The notes under the pieces are model-generated. The model was not told the DNA's origin and ran no database searches. It saw nothing but the letters and a program-made list of their open reading frames with translations. Below are positions 46,692 to 58,256 of a stretch of DNA of 64,000 nt, piece by piece. Source of the DNA: Ewingella sp. CoE-038-23 (lineage in GTDB: Bacteria; Pseudomonadota; Gammaproteobacteria; Enterobacterales; Enterobacteriaceae); assembly GCF_040419245.1 (NCBI RefSeq), contig NZ_JAZHOH010000001.1:2914001-2978000 (forward strand), written 5' to 3'. Numbering within the stretch: position 1 is the first letter of the stretch; each line of letters opens with the position of its first letter. The translations under genes were made by a program, and so were the position numbers.

Positions 46692-47472
46692 GTTCAACTT
46701 CCTTTAAGACAGGTGAAGTAATGAATGCCAGCGCCTGACGGGCAAACTCAGTCGGATTCGCGCGATGGGCGTTATGCCCGGCATTGGCGATGGTGCGCAG
46801 CGGGAAACCGGCCTGCTGCGCGAGAAGGGTAAATTTCTGATCCAGCGCGCCGCATAGCCATACCACCGGCAGCGTGAGGCGCGACAAGGGCTGGCGCAGG
46901 TCGGGCTGCACCGCCAGAGAAGTCGCTCCCAGCATGGTGGCAATCGCCGGACCGTGGTTGCTGGCGCGTAAATCCACCAAGCGCTGGCGCTGGGCGTCGC
47001 TCAGGTCGCCAAATACCGGCTGGCGATACCAGAGTTGCAGCACCTGCTCGATGGGCTGGAAGCGAAAACGGGTGATCCACAGCTGGTCGTGATGACGGCG
47101 CTGCTGGCGATCGCGCAGGGTTTTCAGACCGGGATTGGCCCCTTCCACCAGCACGCCCCGCAGGCCACGGCTATCGCCATAGCAGGCGTGATAAAGGCTG
47201 ATTCGCCCACCGAGTGAATAACCGAGCAACCAGTAATCGTCTATACCCAACTGCTGCAAGGTGGCGGTCAGCTGCTGGCTGACGTCGGCAAAACCGGCGG
47301 CGGTAATAGAGGCCGAGCGGCCGTGACCGGGCAAATCCACCAGCAAACAAGGCCACTCGCCGAGGTGCGGCAACAGGGATTGCCAATCCTCGCCGCTGCC
47401 CAACAGGCCGTGAAGCATAACCAACCAAGGGCGTCCGCTGAGATGAGTATTAACTTGCTGGCAATTGAGCAT
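46678..47472 (-). CDS. menH: SHCHC synthase MenH
   Basis: A 264-residue alpha/beta hydrolase-fold lyase that releases pyruvate from SEPHCHC. The nucleophile Ser86 lies in GYSLGGR. The other triad members are probably the Asp in LCGALDQKF and the His in ANAGHNAHR. The oxyanion region HGLLGSG is also present. It starts on the last base of the menD stop (TGATG) and overlaps menB at its end. Confidence 0.95.
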   Translation of the reverse strand: MLNCQQVNTHLSGRPWLVMLHGLLGSGEDWQSLLPHLGEWPCLLVDLPGHGRSASITAAGFADVSQQLTATLQQLGIDDYWLLGYSLGGRISLYHACYGDSRGLRGVLVEGANPGLKTLRDRQQRRHHDQLWITRFRFQPIEQVLQLWYRQPVFGDLSDAQRQRLVDLRASNHGPAIATMLGATSLAVQPDLRQPLSRLTLPVVWLCGALDQKFTLLAQQAGFPLRTIANAGHNAHRANPTEFARQALAFITSPVLKEVEHDLS

Positions 47473-49157
47473 CAGAGCGCCCCCGCCTCAGCCACCAGCT
47501 TGCGCAGCATCGCCGCGCCGTCGCCGCTGGCCACTTTTAGCTCGACCAGCGTCGCGCCTTGGTGCTGCCAGCCGTTTTGCACCGCGTCGGTTAGCTCATC
47601 CATAGTGGTCGGGCTGGCGTAGTGCAGGCCGAACATCGCCGCCGCGTGGCTAAACTCCACGTCTTGCGGCATGCAGTAAAAACGCTGGCGCTGCTCCTCT
47701 GGCGTCGGCAACAAAGAGAAAATCTGCCCGCCGTTGTTGTTCACCACCACCATCACCGTTGGCGCGGAGCATTGGCGCAGCAGGGCCAGCGCGTTTAAAT
47801 CGTACAGCGCAGAGAGATCGCCAATCAGGATGAGCGTCGGTTTCTGCGTGGCGCGTTGCACTCCGGCGGCGGTAGAAATCAGCCCGTCGATGCCGCTGGC
47901 CCCGCGATTGGCAAACAGTGGATAACCCGCCGGAAGCTGCGCCAGCGAGTCCACCAGCCTGACCACCAGACTGTTGCCGACAAACAGCTGGCCGTTGGCT
48001 GGCAGCAAGGCCGGTAAATGGCGCGCCAGAGAAGCTTCGCCAAAATGGCTCGCCAGACGGCTTTCGACCAGAGCCATCACGCGTTGAGAAAGAGAATTTA
48101 GCGTCCTGGCCCAAGGCTGTTGAGGCTCGGCGGGGTGCAGCTTCAGCCATTCGCTGACGGCGATTTGGATCCGCCGCCCCTGATGCTGCGCCGGGTCGAG
48201 GCGGCCGGGCATGGAGTCTATCAGCCAATATTCCTGCGGCTGGCAGGCGGCCTGCCATTGCAACAGGCGTTTGCCGGTCAGGCTGCCGCCAAACTGAATC
48301 ACTAATTCCGCCTGAGCCAATGTCTGTCGGGCCTCTGGGTGCGCCAGCCACAGGTCGGCACAGGGCAGCGGGTTGCCGGTTTGCGATTGCACGTCGCTGA
48401 TTAGCGGCCAGCCGAGGGTTTTAGCCCACCGCGCCAGCTGTTCGCCCTCTTCGGCGGCGATGCGCCCGGCGATAATCACTCCGCGCTTTTGCCGCCACTG
48501 CGCCCAGTCGGCTTCAACCGGCTGACGCAGAGTTTGAGGCGTGCGCAGCCAAGGCTGGCAGCCCTGCCACCATTCGCCCAGCGCCTGCGACCAGTCGAGA
48601 TAGTCATCCCCCTCCTCGCCGTACAGCGGCTCGGCGAACGGACAGTTGATGTGCATGGCACCGTGCTCCAGCGCTGACAGGCCGTTGTCGATAGCCGATA
48701 CCAGCCAGCGCGCACTGATGTCCGGCGTCGGTCGCGGTAGATTGAGGTTTTGTCGTGGGTGGCTGGCAAACAGTTCTGGCTGGCGAATGGCCTGATTGGC
48801 GCCGCAGTCGATAAGCTCCGGCGGGCGATCGGCGGTGAGCATGATCAGCCGTTCGCCGGTCAGCCCGGCTTCGATAATCGCCGGATAGAGATTCGCCACC
48901 GCCGTGCCGGAAGTGACAATCACCGCCACCGGCTGGCCGCTGGCCTTGGCTAAGCCGAGGGCGAGATGCCCCAGGCCGCGCTCATCAAAATGGGTGTGGC
49001 AAATCAGCTTGGAGTTGCTCGCCGCCGCCAGCGTCAGTGGGGTTGAGCGCGAGCCGGGCGCGATGCAGACGTGCTGCACCTGATGGCGGGTTAAGGCTTC
49101 TAATATCAGCGTGGCCCAGCGGCGATTAAACATGGCGGTAGCTTGTGTTGATGGCAT
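47472..49157 (-). CDS. menD: SEPHCHC synthase MenD
   Basis: A 561-residue thiamine diphosphate enzyme that adds succinic semialdehyde, from 2-oxoglutarate, to isochorismate. The N-terminal PYR domain has [15 protein letters not shown] and [14 protein letters not shown] with the activating Glu. The C-terminal PP domain has [15 protein letters not shown] and [15 protein letters not shown], the Mg-ThDP motif. GGAG lies seven bases before the ATG. The gap to menF is 23 bases. Confidence 0.97.
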   Translation of the reverse strand: MPSTQATAMFNRRWATLILEALTRHQVQHVCIAPGSRSTPLTLAAASNSKLICHTHFDERGLGHLALGLAKASGQPVAVIVTSGTAVANLYPAIIEAGLTGERLIMLTADRPPELIDCGANQAIRQPELFASHPRQNLNLPRPTPDISARWLVSAIDNGLSALEHGAMHINCPFAEPLYGEEGDDYLDWSQALGEWWQGCQPWLRTPQTLRQPVEADWAQWRQKRGVIIAGRIAAEEGEQLARWAKTLGWPLISDVQSQTGNPLPCADLWLAHPEARQTLAQAELVIQFGGSLTGKRLLQWQAACQPQEYWLIDSMPGRLDPAQHQGRRIQIAVSEWLKLHPAEPQQPWARTLNSLSQRVMALVESRLASHFGEASLARHLPALLPANGQLFVGNSLVVRLVDSLAQLPAGYPLFANRGASGIDGLISTAAGVQRATQKPTLILIGDLSALYDLNALALLRQCSAPTVMVVVNNNGGQIFSLLPTPEEQRQRFYCMPQDVEFSHAAAMFGLHYASPTTMDELTDAVQNGWQHQGATLVELKVASGDGAAMLRKLVAEAGAL

Positions 49158-49180
49158 GGATTGACTCCGGCGAACCCGAT

Positions 49181-50560
49181 TCAGCCCGCCCTAACGGCAG
49201 GCAATTCATGGTACTGCTGTCCGGCGGACTCGGCCGAGTGCGCCCCCTCGTCTAACAGGGTGCGCAGCCCTGCGGCTTTATTTTCTATCTCCTGCCACTC
49301 CTGCGCGGCGTCTGAACCGGCGACAATTCCCGCCCCGGCAAACAGCTCGAGCTGGCTGCCTTTCACGGCGGCCGAGCGCAGCGCCACGGTGAATTCGCTG
49401 CGCGTCAGGCTGAGATAGCCCGCCGAACCGGCGTACCACTGGCGATCAAAAGGTTCGTGGCGAGCAATAAATTCGCGCGCGGCCTGACGCGGCAAGCCTG
49501 CCACGGCGGCGGTGGGTTGCAGGCGTTGCAGGCAGTCGGCGTCGTCAGCTTTCGCCAGCACGGCCTGAATGCTGCGACGCAGATGCTGCACTTTGCGCAG
49601 GCGAAGGATTTCGGCGGGCATCACGTCCAAAGAGCGCGCCCCGCCCTGCAATCGCTGGCAAATGTCGTCAACCACCAGCATATTTTCACGCTGGTTTTTA
49701 GGGTCGTTGAGCAGCCACTGGCCAAGGGCGCGGGCTTGCTGATGGTCATCGGCGGCGGCCACGGTTCCGGCCAGCGCTTCGGTAAAGAGTTGGCGCTTTT
49801 CGCGCAGGAACAGCCGCTCAGGGCTGGAGCCGAGGAATGCCTGCTGCGGCGCAAACGCCAGCATGAAGTGGTAGCAGTGGTGATTCACCGCGCGGCTGGC
49901 GGCCAGGAAAGAGGCCGGATTCAGCGGCTGGCTGAGGGCCAGCGTGGTTTTGCGCGCCAGCACCACTTTGTCGAACTGGTTATGCTTAATCCCCCTGAGC
50001 ACGGCGTCGATCATTCGCGCCCACTGCGGCTGAGTGGGCAGATGCTGGTAGCGCACCACCTGAGATTTCAGCGCCGGTAAGGCGCGAGCGCTGACCAAGG
50101 TGCGGAGAAAGACGCGCACTCTATGGGCTTCTTCGCGCAGAGAAACCGGGCTATAAAGCTGGCAACGCAAAATGCACTGGCCGTCGCGACGGCTGATTTC
50201 AATACGCGGCAGAAACAGCGCGTGGCTGGCCTGTGCGCCGCCCATGCCGTCGTTGAAGGCGTTCAGCCCCCAAATGCGCAGTTCAGGAAAGTCCGGATAT
50301 TGCTTTAAGAAGTGCTGGGCGGAAGGCATGTCATCGAAGTTTGCCGCGTCGCCGCACAGCACCACTTCTTCGGCGTCGTCGCGCTGCTGCCAGTAGAATT
50401 TTGGGTAACAAGGCTGGGCGTCGAGCCATTCCAGCATGCCGCCGTGGGGTTGTTCAGGGAGTCGATAAGTGAACTGCCGGAGGCCAGCCGTGTCGGGAAA
50501 AATCCCTAACAGCGCCGAATCCAACTGGTCAAGAATTGCTGAAATCTGTTTCACCGCCAC
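49181..50560 (-). CDS. menF: Isochorismate synthase MenF
   Basis: A 459-residue chorismate-utilising enzyme, the first step of the menaquinone branch. It has the catalytic Lys in [12 protein letters not shown], the substrate loop [23 protein letters not shown], and the C-terminal [11 protein letters not shown] and [13 protein letters not shown] with metal-binding Glu residues. It is longer than E. coli MenF (431), mostly at the N-terminus. It is the first gene of menFDHBCE, so the operon promoter should lie in 50561-50740, where I saw no strong match. Confidence 0.95.
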   Translation of the reverse strand: MAVKQISAILDQLDSALLGIFPDTAGLRQFTYRLPEQPHGGMLEWLDAQPCYPKFYWQQRDDAEEVVLCGDAANFDDMPSAQHFLKQYPDFPELRIWGLNAFNDGMGGAQASHALFLPRIEISRRDGQCILRCQLYSPVSLREEAHRVRVFLRTLVSARALPALKSQVVRYQHLPTQPQWARMIDAVLRGIKHNQFDKVVLARKTTLALSQPLNPASFLAASRAVNHHCYHFMLAFAPQQAFLGSSPERLFLREKRQLFTEALAGTVAAADDHQQARALGQWLLNDPKNQRENMLVVDDICQRLQGGARSLDVMPAEILRLRKVQHLRRSIQAVLAKADDADCLQRLQPTAAVAGLPRQAAREFIARHEPFDRQWYAGSAGYLSLTRSEFTVALRSAAVKGSQLELFAGAGIVAGSDAAQEWQEIENKAAGLRTLLDEGAHSAESAGQQYHELPAVRAG

Positions 50561-50744
50561 CTCAGCCGCATCCGAATGGTTTGATGTCAGGCAGAATGCC
50601 CTTCTGGATCAAAAAACGGGTTAGATCAAGTACGGGTGAATTATGCGGCGTTAGCGGGATTTAAAATATGCGGCAGATCAAGGCAGAGCCAGAGCCTGTA
50701 GATATGAAGGGGTAGTGACTCATTCAGAGGGGTTATAAGGCAGA

Positions 50745-50772
50745 AAACAGAGAGGCAGCCGAAGCTGCCTCT
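50745..50772 (-). terminator. elaB terminator with UUCG loop
   Basis: On the minus strand AGAGGCAGC-TTCG-GCTGCCTCT forms a perfect nine-base stem with a stable UUCG tetraloop, then a U-rich tail CTGTTTTC. It ends elaB transcription before menF. Confidence 0.8.
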
Positions 50773-50795
50773 GGGACGATATTGCCGAGCTTAGC

Positions 50796-51104
50796 TTAGC
50801 GACGCAGCAGTAAGCCGATCACCAACCCCACGGCTGCACCGGCACCTACGCCGTGCCACGGGTTTTCGCGCACGTAGCTGTCGGTTTGCTCAGCCACCTG
50901 ACGCGCCTTAGCGCAGTAAGAGTTCGCGCCGTTGCTCAGGCGAGATTTTACCTCTTCCAACGCCTGCTCCGCGCGGCTTTTAATCTCGATATATTTTTCA
51001 TCTGCTTTGTCACCGGAGGATTTCAGCACCTCTTCAAGCGTTTCGGAAAGCATTCTTAAATCATCGTCCAGTGACGCCTGCTGCGGTTCAAATTGGTTCG
51101 ACAT
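50796..51104 (-). CDS. elaB: ElaB, DUF883-family tail-anchored protein
   Basis: A 102-residue protein of the ElaB/YqjD/YgaM family. A long charged helix (about 10-75, EEVLKSSGDKADEKY..., likely coiled coil) is followed by the conserved RENPWHGVGAGAAVGLVIGLLLRR, a C-terminal membrane anchor. E. coli homologues bind ribosomes and locate them to the membrane in stationary phase; that role is inferred here. AAGGAG lies seven bases upstream. The position between men and nuo matches E. coli. Confidence 0.95.
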   Translation of the reverse strand: MSNQFEPQQASLDDDLRMLSETLEEVLKSSGDKADEKYIEIKSRAEQALEEVKSRLSNGANSYCAKARQVAEQTDSYVRENPWHGVGAGAAVGLVIGLLLRR

Positions 51105-51207
51105 GGTTATCTCCTTATTTTGTGATTATCACGATACCCATTAACCCTAGCGCAGATTTGCCATAAACGCAGGATCAAAAACGGAGAGAGCCGCTGTCGA
51201 CGGTCTT

Positions 51208-51735
51208 TTAAGAACCTTCTGACCGCGTCACCGGCGGGAATGGCGGCTTATCGCTCGCCGATTGTTGAGCCGAAGCACGCTGCTTTTCACGGCGCTCCGC
51301 CAGCCACAGGCCGCTATTTTTCATCGCATAGCCAAACAGCAGGCCGACCAGCAGGGATAACACCACCTGACGCCAGTCGCCTTGGGCAGCGAAAGTGGCA
51401 CAGGCGCCGATGAAAGTCCCCGGCACGAAGGCCAGCCACTGTTGCCAGGCTTGGATACACATCAGGAAGGCGACCACGCCGGTGAGCATGTAGCCCAGCA
51501 GCGTCCACTCAGGGCGCAGCGAGCTGCCAGCAATAATCACTTCGGCCCAGAACACGCCACTCAGGCAGGTCAGCGTGCTGATGACCAGACCGCGCAACCC
51601 GCCCTTCGGGCAGGCGAAATAAGCCGTACAGCCGAGAAAGCCAGCCCAGCTAATCAGTCCCAGACTAATAGCCACCCAGCCCCAGATGCCGGAGAGAATG
51701 CCGGTGGTAATGGCGATCATCACCAATACGTTCAT
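51208..51735 (-). CDS. DUF1097 membrane protein, YcdZ-like
   Basis: A 175-residue inner-membrane protein with about five hydrophobic helices. It matches E. coli YcdZ closely from MNVLVMIAITTGILSGIWGW through SWAGFLGCTAYFACPKGG and FVPGTFIGACATFA to GYAMKNSGLWLA. I chose the ATG at 51735 because it aligns with the YcdZ start; the frame runs ten codons further to a TTG. Function is unknown. The C-terminal 25 residues are charged and variable. In E. coli ycdZ lies elsewhere, so its place between elaB and nuoN is lineage-specific. A CRP-like site lies upstream. Confidence 0.88.
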   Translation of the reverse strand: MNVLVMIAITTGILSGIWGWVAISLGLISWAGFLGCTAYFACPKGGLRGLVISTLTCLSGVFWAEVIIAGSSLRPEWTLLGYMLTGVVAFLMCIQAWQQWLAFVPGTFIGACATFAAQGDWRQVVLSLLVGLLFGYAMKNSGLWLAERREKQRASAQQSASDKPPFPPVTRSEGS

Positions 51736-51849
51736 GATGTGTAAATCCTGTGCGATTCTGAACAAGCGCGCAGTTTACGCATCGGCAAAAATAATGGAAT
51801 GGGTTAGATCACAATATCGATGTAATTTATTGCTGAACGTACATACAAA

Positions 51850-51865
51850 CGTGACTTGCATCACA
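51850..51865. promoter_or_regulatory. CRP-like binding site upstream of the ycdZ-like gene
   Basis: CGTGA-CTTGCA-TCACA matches the CRP consensus TGTGA-N6-TCACA at nine of ten positions. It is centred about 122 bases before the DUF1097 start. CRP dependence of E. coli ycdZ is recalled from the literature, not verified here. Confidence 0.6.
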
Positions 51866-51897
51866 TTATTGCAATGGATTGTACAAATAGCGCCCAT

Positions 51898-51928
51898 AAA
51901 AAAACCGCCCATCGAAATGAGCGGTTTT
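51898..51928 (-). terminator. nuo operon terminator
   Basis: On the minus strand AAAACCGC pairs with GCGGTTTT and a run of U follows. It begins about 25 bases past the nuoN stop and closes the nuo operon. Confidence 0.88.
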
Positions 51929-51952
51929 CAGTTTTGCTACTGCGTCAGGCTA

Positions 51953-53413
51953 TCAGAACAGCGGTTGCGCCATCTGAACCAGCGTGATCAGCGGCTGTGG
52001 ATAGATACCGAGCAGCAGAACCAAGATCGCCGAAATCAGCACAACCACACCACCCGCAGTCAACGCCCAGTTGTTTGGCGTATCGCGAACCAGCTTGTCA
52101 GGTGCGCTCAGGTACAAGCTCACGGTCACGCGCAGGTAGTAGTAAAGACCAATCGCCGAACCCACCACCACGGCACCGGTCAGCCACCACAGATGCGCGG
52201 TCACGCCGGTCGCAATCACGTAGAACTTACCGATAAAGCCTAAGGTCATTGGGATACCGGCCAGTGACAGCATCATCACGGTCATTACCGCAGACAGGAT
52301 TGGCTTGTGCCAGAACAGACCACGGTAAGAGAACAGTGATTCTGCGTCCGGGCCTTTGTACGGGCTAGACATCAGGCTAACCACGCCGAAGGCGCCCAAG
52401 CTGCTGAACAGGTAACCAGCCAGATAAACGCCGACGGTTTCCATCGACAACTGGTGAGTCTGTACTGCAATCAGTGCCACCAGCAGGTAACCCAAGTGCG
52501 CGATTGAGGAGTAACCCAACAGGCGCTTGATGTTGCTCTGGCTGATAGCCATCAGGTTACCGACCAGAATCGAGCAGAAGGCAATGATGCCCAGCACGAC
52601 GCGAATCGCTTCGCTGTCGGCCACCGGTGCGTACAGGAATAAACGCATAACCACGGCGAAGATAGCAATCTTGCTGGCAGTCGCCAGGAAGGTTGAAACC
52701 GGAGCCGGCGCGCCCTGATACACGTCTGGTGTCCACAGGTGGAAAGGAACCAGTGACAGTTTGAAGCCCAGACCCACAATCATCATGCCCAGACCTGCCA
52801 GCAGCAGCGGCTGGTGCAGCATCACGCCGTCGGCCAGGTTTTTACCCAGCGCGACGAAGCTCAGATCACCAGACTGCGCGTAAATCAGCGCCATGCCGAA
52901 CAGCAGGAATGACGACGCCCCAGCGGAGAGCAGCATGTATTTGATGCTGGCTTCAAGCGAACGTTTTTGACGGTAGGCATAACCAATCAGGCCGAACAGT
53001 GGCAACGAAATCAGTTCGATTCCGAGGAACATTGACGCCAGATGGTTAGAGCATGCCAGCAGAATGCCACCCAGTGCGGCAATCAGCACCAACAGGTAGA
53101 ACTCTTCCCGGTTGTCCGGATAACCGGCCAGCCAAGGATAGGCAAAGGTGCTGGTAGCCAAGCTCGCCAGCAATACCAACCCAATGTAGAACATTGAGTA
53201 ACCGTCAACACGAAGCAGTGGAGTGACGTCCTGCGGCCCGACCTGCCCTACATAGTAGAGGGAAAGCAGAGCCACGTTCAGACCGATAACTGTCAGTGTG
53301 GCATTCAGGAAATGGTCGCGTCGCCACGCAATGGACAGCATCACCACCACCACTGTCAATCCGACGATCATCAGCGGTAACAGTGCGATCAGATTTTGAA
53401 GTGTAAATGTCAT
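51953..53413 (-). CDS. nuoN: NADH:quinone oxidoreductase subunit N
   Basis: A 486-residue antiporter-like membrane subunit of complex I, with about 14 helices and one of the proton channels. Key features are the Lys-containing helix around [16 protein letters not shown] and the Glu in [13 protein letters not shown]. The length fits E. coli NuoN (485). It is the last gene of nuo, six bases after nuoM. Confidence 0.97.
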   Translation of the reverse strand: MTFTLQNLIALLPLMIVGLTVVVVMLSIAWRRDHFLNATLTVIGLNVALLSLYYVGQVGPQDVTPLLRVDGYSMFYIGLVLLASLATSTFAYPWLAGYPDNREEFYLLVLIAALGGILLACSNHLASMFLGIELISLPLFGLIGYAYRQKRSLEASIKYMLLSAGASSFLLFGMALIYAQSGDLSFVALGKNLADGVMLHQPLLLAGLGMMIVGLGFKLSLVPFHLWTPDVYQGAPAPVSTFLATASKIAIFAVVMRLFLYAPVADSEAIRVVLGIIAFCSILVGNLMAISQSNIKRLLGYSSIAHLGYLLVALIAVQTHQLSMETVGVYLAGYLFSSLGAFGVVSLMSSPYKGPDAESLFSYRGLFWHKPILSAVMTVMMLSLAGIPMTLGFIGKFYVIATGVTAHLWWLTGAVVVGSAIGLYYYLRVTVSLYLSAPDKLVRDTPNNWALTAGGVVVLISAILVLLLGIYPQPLITLVQMAQPLF

Positions 53414-53419
53414 GGCGAG

Positions 53420-54949
53420 TTACGGCCTTGTCGTTGAAATTGTTGAAACTGATGATCCGAACCAGTGCTGCACGTTAGCCATCGCCGCGCTAGAGGTATC
53501 GAGGATTGGCTGAGGATAAACACCCAACGCCACCAGCAGTACCACCAACAGCAGAATGATAGACAGTTCGCGTGCGGTCATGCCCTGCAGCGGCTCTTCT
53601 GATTTTGCTTTGCCGTAGTAAGCGCGCTGCATCATCACCAAAGAGTAAACCGAAGCAAAGACCAGACCGAAGGTCGAGATGACAGTGATCACCGGAACAA
53701 TCGGGAAGCTGCCAAACAGGATCATGAATTCACCGACGAAGTTACCGGTGCCCGGCATACCCAGTGTTGCCACTGCGAAGAACAGCGACAGCGCAGGCAG
53801 GTACTTAATCCGCCCCCACAGTCCGCCCATCAGACGCATATCGCGAGTATGCAGACGCTCGTACAACTGGCCGCAGATGATGAACATACCTGCCGCAGAC
53901 AGGCCGTGAGCAATCATCTGAATCACAGCGCCCTGGTAAGCCAGTTGGCTGCCGGTGAAGATAGCAATCAGTACAAAGCCCATGTGCGAAACAGAGGTGT
54001 AAGCAATCAGACGCTTGATATCGGTCTGAGAGAACGCCATCCACGCGCCGTAGAAGATACCGATAACGCCCAGCCACATAGCTATTGGCGCAAACTCATG
54101 CGACGCATTCGGGAAGAATGGCAACATGAAGCGCAACATGCCGTAGGCCGCGGTTTTCAGCAAGATACCCGCCAGGTCAACAGAACCCGCCGTTGGTGCC
54201 TGGCTGTGTGCATCTGGCAACCAGCCGTGCAATGGCACGACCGGCATTTTCACCGCGAAAGCGATGAAGAAGCCCAGCATCAGCAGGTATTCAACGTTGT
54301 GCGACATCGGAGTCTTCAGCAAGTCAGCGTAGTTGAAGGTCCAGGTGCCGGTCGCGTTGTAGTGCACGAAGACTAGACCGAGGATCGCAATCAACATCAC
54401 CAGACCGCTGGACTGGGTATAGATGAAGAACTTGGTTGCTGCGCTGATACGTGTTTTACCGTCTGACGCTTTGTGTCCCCACAAGGCAATCAGGAAGTAC
54501 ATCGGCACCAACATCATTTCCCAGAAGAAGAAGAACAGGAACATGTCGATAGCCAAGAACACGCCGATCACGCCGCCGAGGATCCACAGTAAGTTCAGGT
54601 GGAAGAAACCCTGATACTTCTGGATTTCACGCCATGAACAGAGGATAGCCAAGACGCCGAGTAACCCGGTCAGCACCACCATCAGCAAGGACAGACCGTC
54701 CAGTGCCAAGTGGAAGCTGATACCAAAGCGCGGGATCCACGGCACAGAGAACTCTGACTGCCATTGTGGAATGCCGGTCGGGCTAGTTAATGAATAACCA
54801 CCCTGCAACCACAGTTGCAGGGACAGTGCTAAGGTCAACCCCATCGAGATCAGCGCAATCCAGCGCGGTACTTTGCTGCCGAAACGCTCAGTCTGCCAAC
54901 ACAGCAGCCCGCCGATAAAGGGGATAAGAATTAGCCAAGGAAGTAGCAT
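53420..54949 (-). CDS. nuoM: NADH:quinone oxidoreductase subunit M
   Basis: A 509-residue antiporter-like proton-pumping subunit of complex I. The channel Glu lies in FFWEMMLVPMYFLIALWG, a Lys in FFIAFAVKMPVVPLHGWLPDAH, and a further Lys region in KRLIAYTSVSHMGFVL. The length equals E. coli NuoM (509). It lies between nuoL (37-base gap) and nuoN. Confidence 0.97.
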   Translation of the reverse strand: MLLPWLILIPFIGGLLCWQTERFGSKVPRWIALISMGLTLALSLQLWLQGGYSLTSPTGIPQWQSEFSVPWIPRFGISFHLALDGLSLLMVVLTGLLGVLAILCSWREIQKYQGFFHLNLLWILGGVIGVFLAIDMFLFFFFWEMMLVPMYFLIALWGHKASDGKTRISAATKFFIYTQSSGLVMLIAILGLVFVHYNATGTWTFNYADLLKTPMSHNVEYLLMLGFFIAFAVKMPVVPLHGWLPDAHSQAPTAGSVDLAGILLKTAAYGMLRFMLPFFPNASHEFAPIAMWLGVIGIFYGAWMAFSQTDIKRLIAYTSVSHMGFVLIAIFTGSQLAYQGAVIQMIAHGLSAAGMFIICGQLYERLHTRDMRLMGGLWGRIKYLPALSLFFAVATLGMPGTGNFVGEFMILFGSFPIVPVITVISTFGLVFASVYSLVMMQRAYYGKAKSEEPLQGMTARELSIILLLVVLLVALGVYPQPILDTSSAAMANVQHWFGSSVSTISTTRP

Positions 54950-54986
54950 GGCGTTTTGTGTCCCTATTTGTTCGTACTATCTGTTC

Positions 54987-56834
54987 TTAAAGAATCAGCA
55001 ACAGTGCCAAAACAACCACTGCTCCCAAACCCATGGACGCGACATACCAGCGTGTCTGACCGTTTTCACTTAGCGTCAAGCCACGGTTCCCCAAACGGGA
55101 GAACACAGCAGGCAGATTCATCAGTGAATTCAGTGGATCACGTTGCAGCAGCTTAGCGATGGCCAGATACGGCTTGACGAAAATCATGTCGTATAACCAG
55201 TCGAAGCCCCACGCGTGGAACCACCAGACCGTGAAGAAGCGGCCAATGGCGCTTTTCGCGATGCTGTTTACCAGTGAGCGTTTGCCAAGGTACAGCGCGG
55301 CTGCCAGCAAGATGCCAACAATCGCCACAACGCCCGAGGTGATTTCCAGGGTCAGTACACTGCCGTGCGCCAGCTCAGTCGTCTCAGGCAGTACGCCTTT
55401 CAACGGTGGCACGATCATCGCACCGATGAAGGTGGACAATACCAACAGCACCAGCAGTGGCAGATGGTGAGTAATGCCTTTGCCCGCATGCGCTTTAATC
55501 TTCTCTTCGCCGTGGAACACGATGAAGATCATGCGGAAGGTATATAGGGAAGTCATAAACGCCCCGACCAGACCTGCAATCATCAGATTGAGATGGCCGT
55601 TTGCCCATGCACCCGCCAGAATTTCATCCTTACTGAAGAAGCCCGCGGTGATAAGTGGCAAGGCAGACAGGGCTGCACCACCGACCAGGAAGCAGACATA
55701 CACCAGAGGAATCGATTTACGCAGGCCACCCATCTTGAAGATGTTCTGTTCGTGGTGGCAGGCCAAAATGACCGAACCAGACGAAAGGAACAGCAGCGCT
55801 TTGAAGAACGCGTGCGTCATCAGGTGGAAGATGGCGGCATCCCACGCCTGCACGCCCAATGCCAAGAACATGTAGCCAATCTGGCTCATGGTGGAGTAAG
55901 CGAGAACACGTTTGATGTCGGTCTGAACCAGTGCGGCAAAACCTGCCAGAACCAGCGTCACTGCGCCAACAATACCTACCAGGTGCAGCACTTCAGGCGC
56001 CATCAGGAACAGGCCATGAGTACGTGCAATCAGGTAAACACCGGCGGTAACCATGGTCGCGGCGTGGATCAACGCAGATACCGGCGTTGGACCAGCCATG
56101 GCGTCAGCCAACCAGGTTTGCAGCGGAAGCTGTGCAGATTTACCCACTGCCCCACCGAGCAACATCAGCGTCGCCCAAGTGATAGCGGTGTCGCCAACGG
56201 CCAGTTTCTGCGGAGCCAGTACCATCAGCTCGCGGAAGTTCAGCGTACCCAGTTCGCGGTACAGGATGAACAGTGCGAAGGCTAAGAACACGTCACCAAC
56301 GCGGGTCACGATGAAAGCTTTCATCGCAGCAGCGCCGTTGGCTGGGTGGGTGTAGTAGAAACCGATCAGCAAGTAGCTGCACAGGCCCACGCCTTCCCAA
56401 CCGAGGTACATCAGCAACAGGTTATCTGCCAGTACCAGAATCACCATGCTGGCGATAAACAGGTTGGTGTAAGCGAAGAAGCGCGAGTAGCCCTCTTCAC
56501 CGCGCATGTACCAAGACGCGAACATGTGGATGAAGAAGCCAACGCCGGTCACCACGGACAGCATGGTCATCGACAAGCCATCCAGCGTCAGGGTAGCGGC
56601 GATGTTGAAGTCGCCCACTTGCATCCAGTTCCACAGGTTCTGGTTGAAAACTTCATGGCCAGCAGCGCGCTGTGTCATGAAATCAATACCGACATACAGG
56701 GTCGTCAGCGCAGCCAGACCAATAGAACCCACACCTACGGTGGCGGAAGTATTCTCAGACCAGCGACCGCGTGAGAAGGCCAGCAGAACGAAGCCAATCA
56801 GCGGGAACAGAATTGTTAAATATAATAGGTTCAT
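54987..56834 (-). CDS. nuoL: NADH:quinone oxidoreductase subunit L
   Basis: The 615-residue distal antiporter-like subunit of complex I. Its core has the Glu in [18 protein letters not shown] and the Lys helices [16 protein letters not shown] and [16 protein letters not shown]. The C-terminus extends into the long lateral helix that lies along NuoM and NuoN. The length is near E. coli NuoL (613). Its start overlaps the nuoK stop (ATGA). Confidence 0.97.
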   Translation of the reverse strand: MNLLYLTILFPLIGFVLLAFSRGRWSENTSATVGVGSIGLAALTTLYVGIDFMTQRAAGHEVFNQNLWNWMQVGDFNIAATLTLDGLSMTMLSVVTGVGFFIHMFASWYMRGEEGYSRFFAYTNLFIASMVILVLADNLLLMYLGWEGVGLCSYLLIGFYYTHPANGAAAMKAFIVTRVGDVFLAFALFILYRELGTLNFRELMVLAPQKLAVGDTAITWATLMLLGGAVGKSAQLPLQTWLADAMAGPTPVSALIHAATMVTAGVYLIARTHGLFLMAPEVLHLVGIVGAVTLVLAGFAALVQTDIKRVLAYSTMSQIGYMFLALGVQAWDAAIFHLMTHAFFKALLFLSSGSVILACHHEQNIFKMGGLRKSIPLVYVCFLVGGAALSALPLITAGFFSKDEILAGAWANGHLNLMIAGLVGAFMTSLYTFRMIFIVFHGEEKIKAHAGKGITHHLPLLVLLVLSTFIGAMIVPPLKGVLPETTELAHGSVLTLEITSGVVAIVGILLAAALYLGKRSLVNSIAKSAIGRFFTVWWFHAWGFDWLYDMIFVKPYLAIAKLLQRDPLNSLMNLPAVFSRLGNRGLTLSENGQTRWYVASMGLGAVVVLALLLIL

Positions 56835-57133
56835 CCGCGCATCTCACTGACAGTGTCGATATTCAGGGTGTGGCGACGGCGATAGAGTTGCAACAGCAAC
56901 GCCAGACCGATACTGGCCTCAGCCGCTGCCAGACTGATTGCCAGGATGTACATCACCTGACCATCAGCTTGCCCCCAATAGCTCCCAGCCACGATGAACG
57001 CCAACGCCGCTGCGTTGATCATCACTTCCAGACTGATCAGCATAAACAGCAGGTTGCGACGGACAAGCAGCCCGGTCAGCCCCAAAACAAACAGAATTGC
57101 GGCCAGGATCAGGCCATGCTGTAGAGGGATCAT
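56831..57133 (-). CDS. nuoK: NADH:quinone oxidoreductase subunit K
   Basis: A 100-residue subunit with three membrane helices. It has the two conserved membrane Glu residues of the proton path in [14 protein letters not shown] and [16 protein letters not shown]. The length equals E. coli NuoK. It overlaps nuoJ and nuoL by ATGA junctions. Confidence 0.97.
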   Translation of the reverse strand: MIPLQHGLILAAILFVLGLTGLLVRRNLLFMLISLEVMINAAALAFIVAGSYWGQADGQVMYILAISLAAAEASIGLALLLQLYRRRHTLNIDTVSEMRG

Positions 57134-57687
57134 GCTCTCTCCTCCGTTTTTCTTTTCGCCATCTCAGTGGTCGCTGGTGCGTCACCGAACACTTCGCCCG
57201 GCTTGCTTTCGCGGCCAATGTGGAAGGCAACAACCAAACCGGCGAGCAGCAACATAGATGCCAATTCAACCGCCAGAACGTAAGGACCAAACAGCGCGAT
57301 GCCGACTGCCTTCGCGTCTACCATGGTGCCTTCGATGCCGTGAGTGTGCAGACCAAGAATCGAGGTGATCATCACGCCCAGCAGGACCAGCGACAGGATG
57401 GAAGGCCCAATCCAGGTCGCCGGTTTCAGCCATGCACGTTCTTGTTCTTCGACATTGCCCAAGTTCAGCATCATCACCACGAACACGAACAGCACCATAA
57501 TGGCACCGGCATAAACGATGATTTCCAACGCACCGGCGAAGTACGCGCCCAGCGAGAAGAACACCGCGGCGATCGCCAGAAGCGAGACGATCAGATACAG
57601 CAATGCGTGAACCGGGTTGGTGTGCGTGATAACACGCAACGTCGCCAACACGGCCACCACGGCTGCAATGTAAAATGCAAATTCCAT
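57130..57687 (-). CDS. nuoJ: NADH:quinone oxidoreductase subunit J
   Basis: A 185-residue membrane subunit with five helices. The conserved third helix with its pi-bulge is in [21 protein letters not shown]. The C-terminal 25 residues are charged and face the cytoplasm. It lies 12 bases after nuoI and overlaps nuoK. Confidence 0.97.
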   Translation of the reverse strand: MEFAFYIAAVVAVLATLRVITHTNPVHALLYLIVSLLAIAAVFFSLGAYFAGALEIIVYAGAIMVLFVFVVMMLNLGNVEEQERAWLKPATWIGPSILSLVLLGVMITSILGLHTHGIEGTMVDAKAVGIALFGPYVLAVELASMLLLAGLVVAFHIGRESKPGEVFGDAPATTEMAKRKTEERA

Positions 57688-57699
57688 GCTTGCGGCTCC

Positions 57700-58242
57700 T
57701 TAAGGCAACAGACCTTTGACGTTGATCGGTTTGGCTTCGTTTTCAGCTTCGCCTTTCGACTTGCCGTCAACTGCCATACCGGCCATCCGGTAGAAGTTAT
57801 ATTCCGGATATTTACCCGGACCCGAGATCAACAGATCTTCTTTCTCATACACCAGATCCTGACGTTTGAACTCACCGAGCTCAAAGTCTGGCGTCAACTG
57901 AATGGCCGTAGTCGGGCAAGCTTCTTCACACAAACCGCAGAAAATGCAGCGCGAGAAGTTGATGCGGAAGAACTCCGGATACCAACGACCGTCTTTATGT
58001 TCAGCTTTTTGCAGCGAAATACAGCCTACTGGACAGGCTACCGCACACAGGTTACAAGCAACGCAACGCTCTTCGCCGTCCGGATCGCGCGTCAGCACGA
58101 TACGTCCGCGATAGCGCGCAGGTACGTTAACTTTCTCTTCCGGGTACATCTGGGTTTCGCGCTTGGCGAAGGCATGCATGCCTATCATCCACAAGCTGCG
58201 AACCTGGGTGCCGAACCCGACAACTATCTCTTTCAATGTCAT
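57700..58242 (-). CDS. nuoI: NADH:quinone oxidoreductase subunit I (2 x 4Fe-4S)
   Basis: A 180-residue ferredoxin-like subunit carrying clusters N6a and N6b. The two motifs are [12 protein letters not shown] and [12 protein letters not shown], each followed by the crossing Pro. It passes electrons from NuoG towards the quinone site via NuoB. The length equals E. coli NuoI (180). nuoH ends 14 bases upstream. Confidence 0.98.
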   Translation of the reverse strand: MTLKEIVVGFGTQVRSLWMIGMHAFAKRETQMYPEEKVNVPARYRGRIVLTRDPDGEERCVACNLCAVACPVGCISLQKAEHKDGRWYPEFFRINFSRCIFCGLCEEACPTTAIQLTPDFELGEFKRQDLVYEKEDLLISGPGKYPEYNFYRMAGMAVDGKSKGEAENEAKPINVKGLLP

Positions 58243-58256
58243 GGCTAAATCACCCC

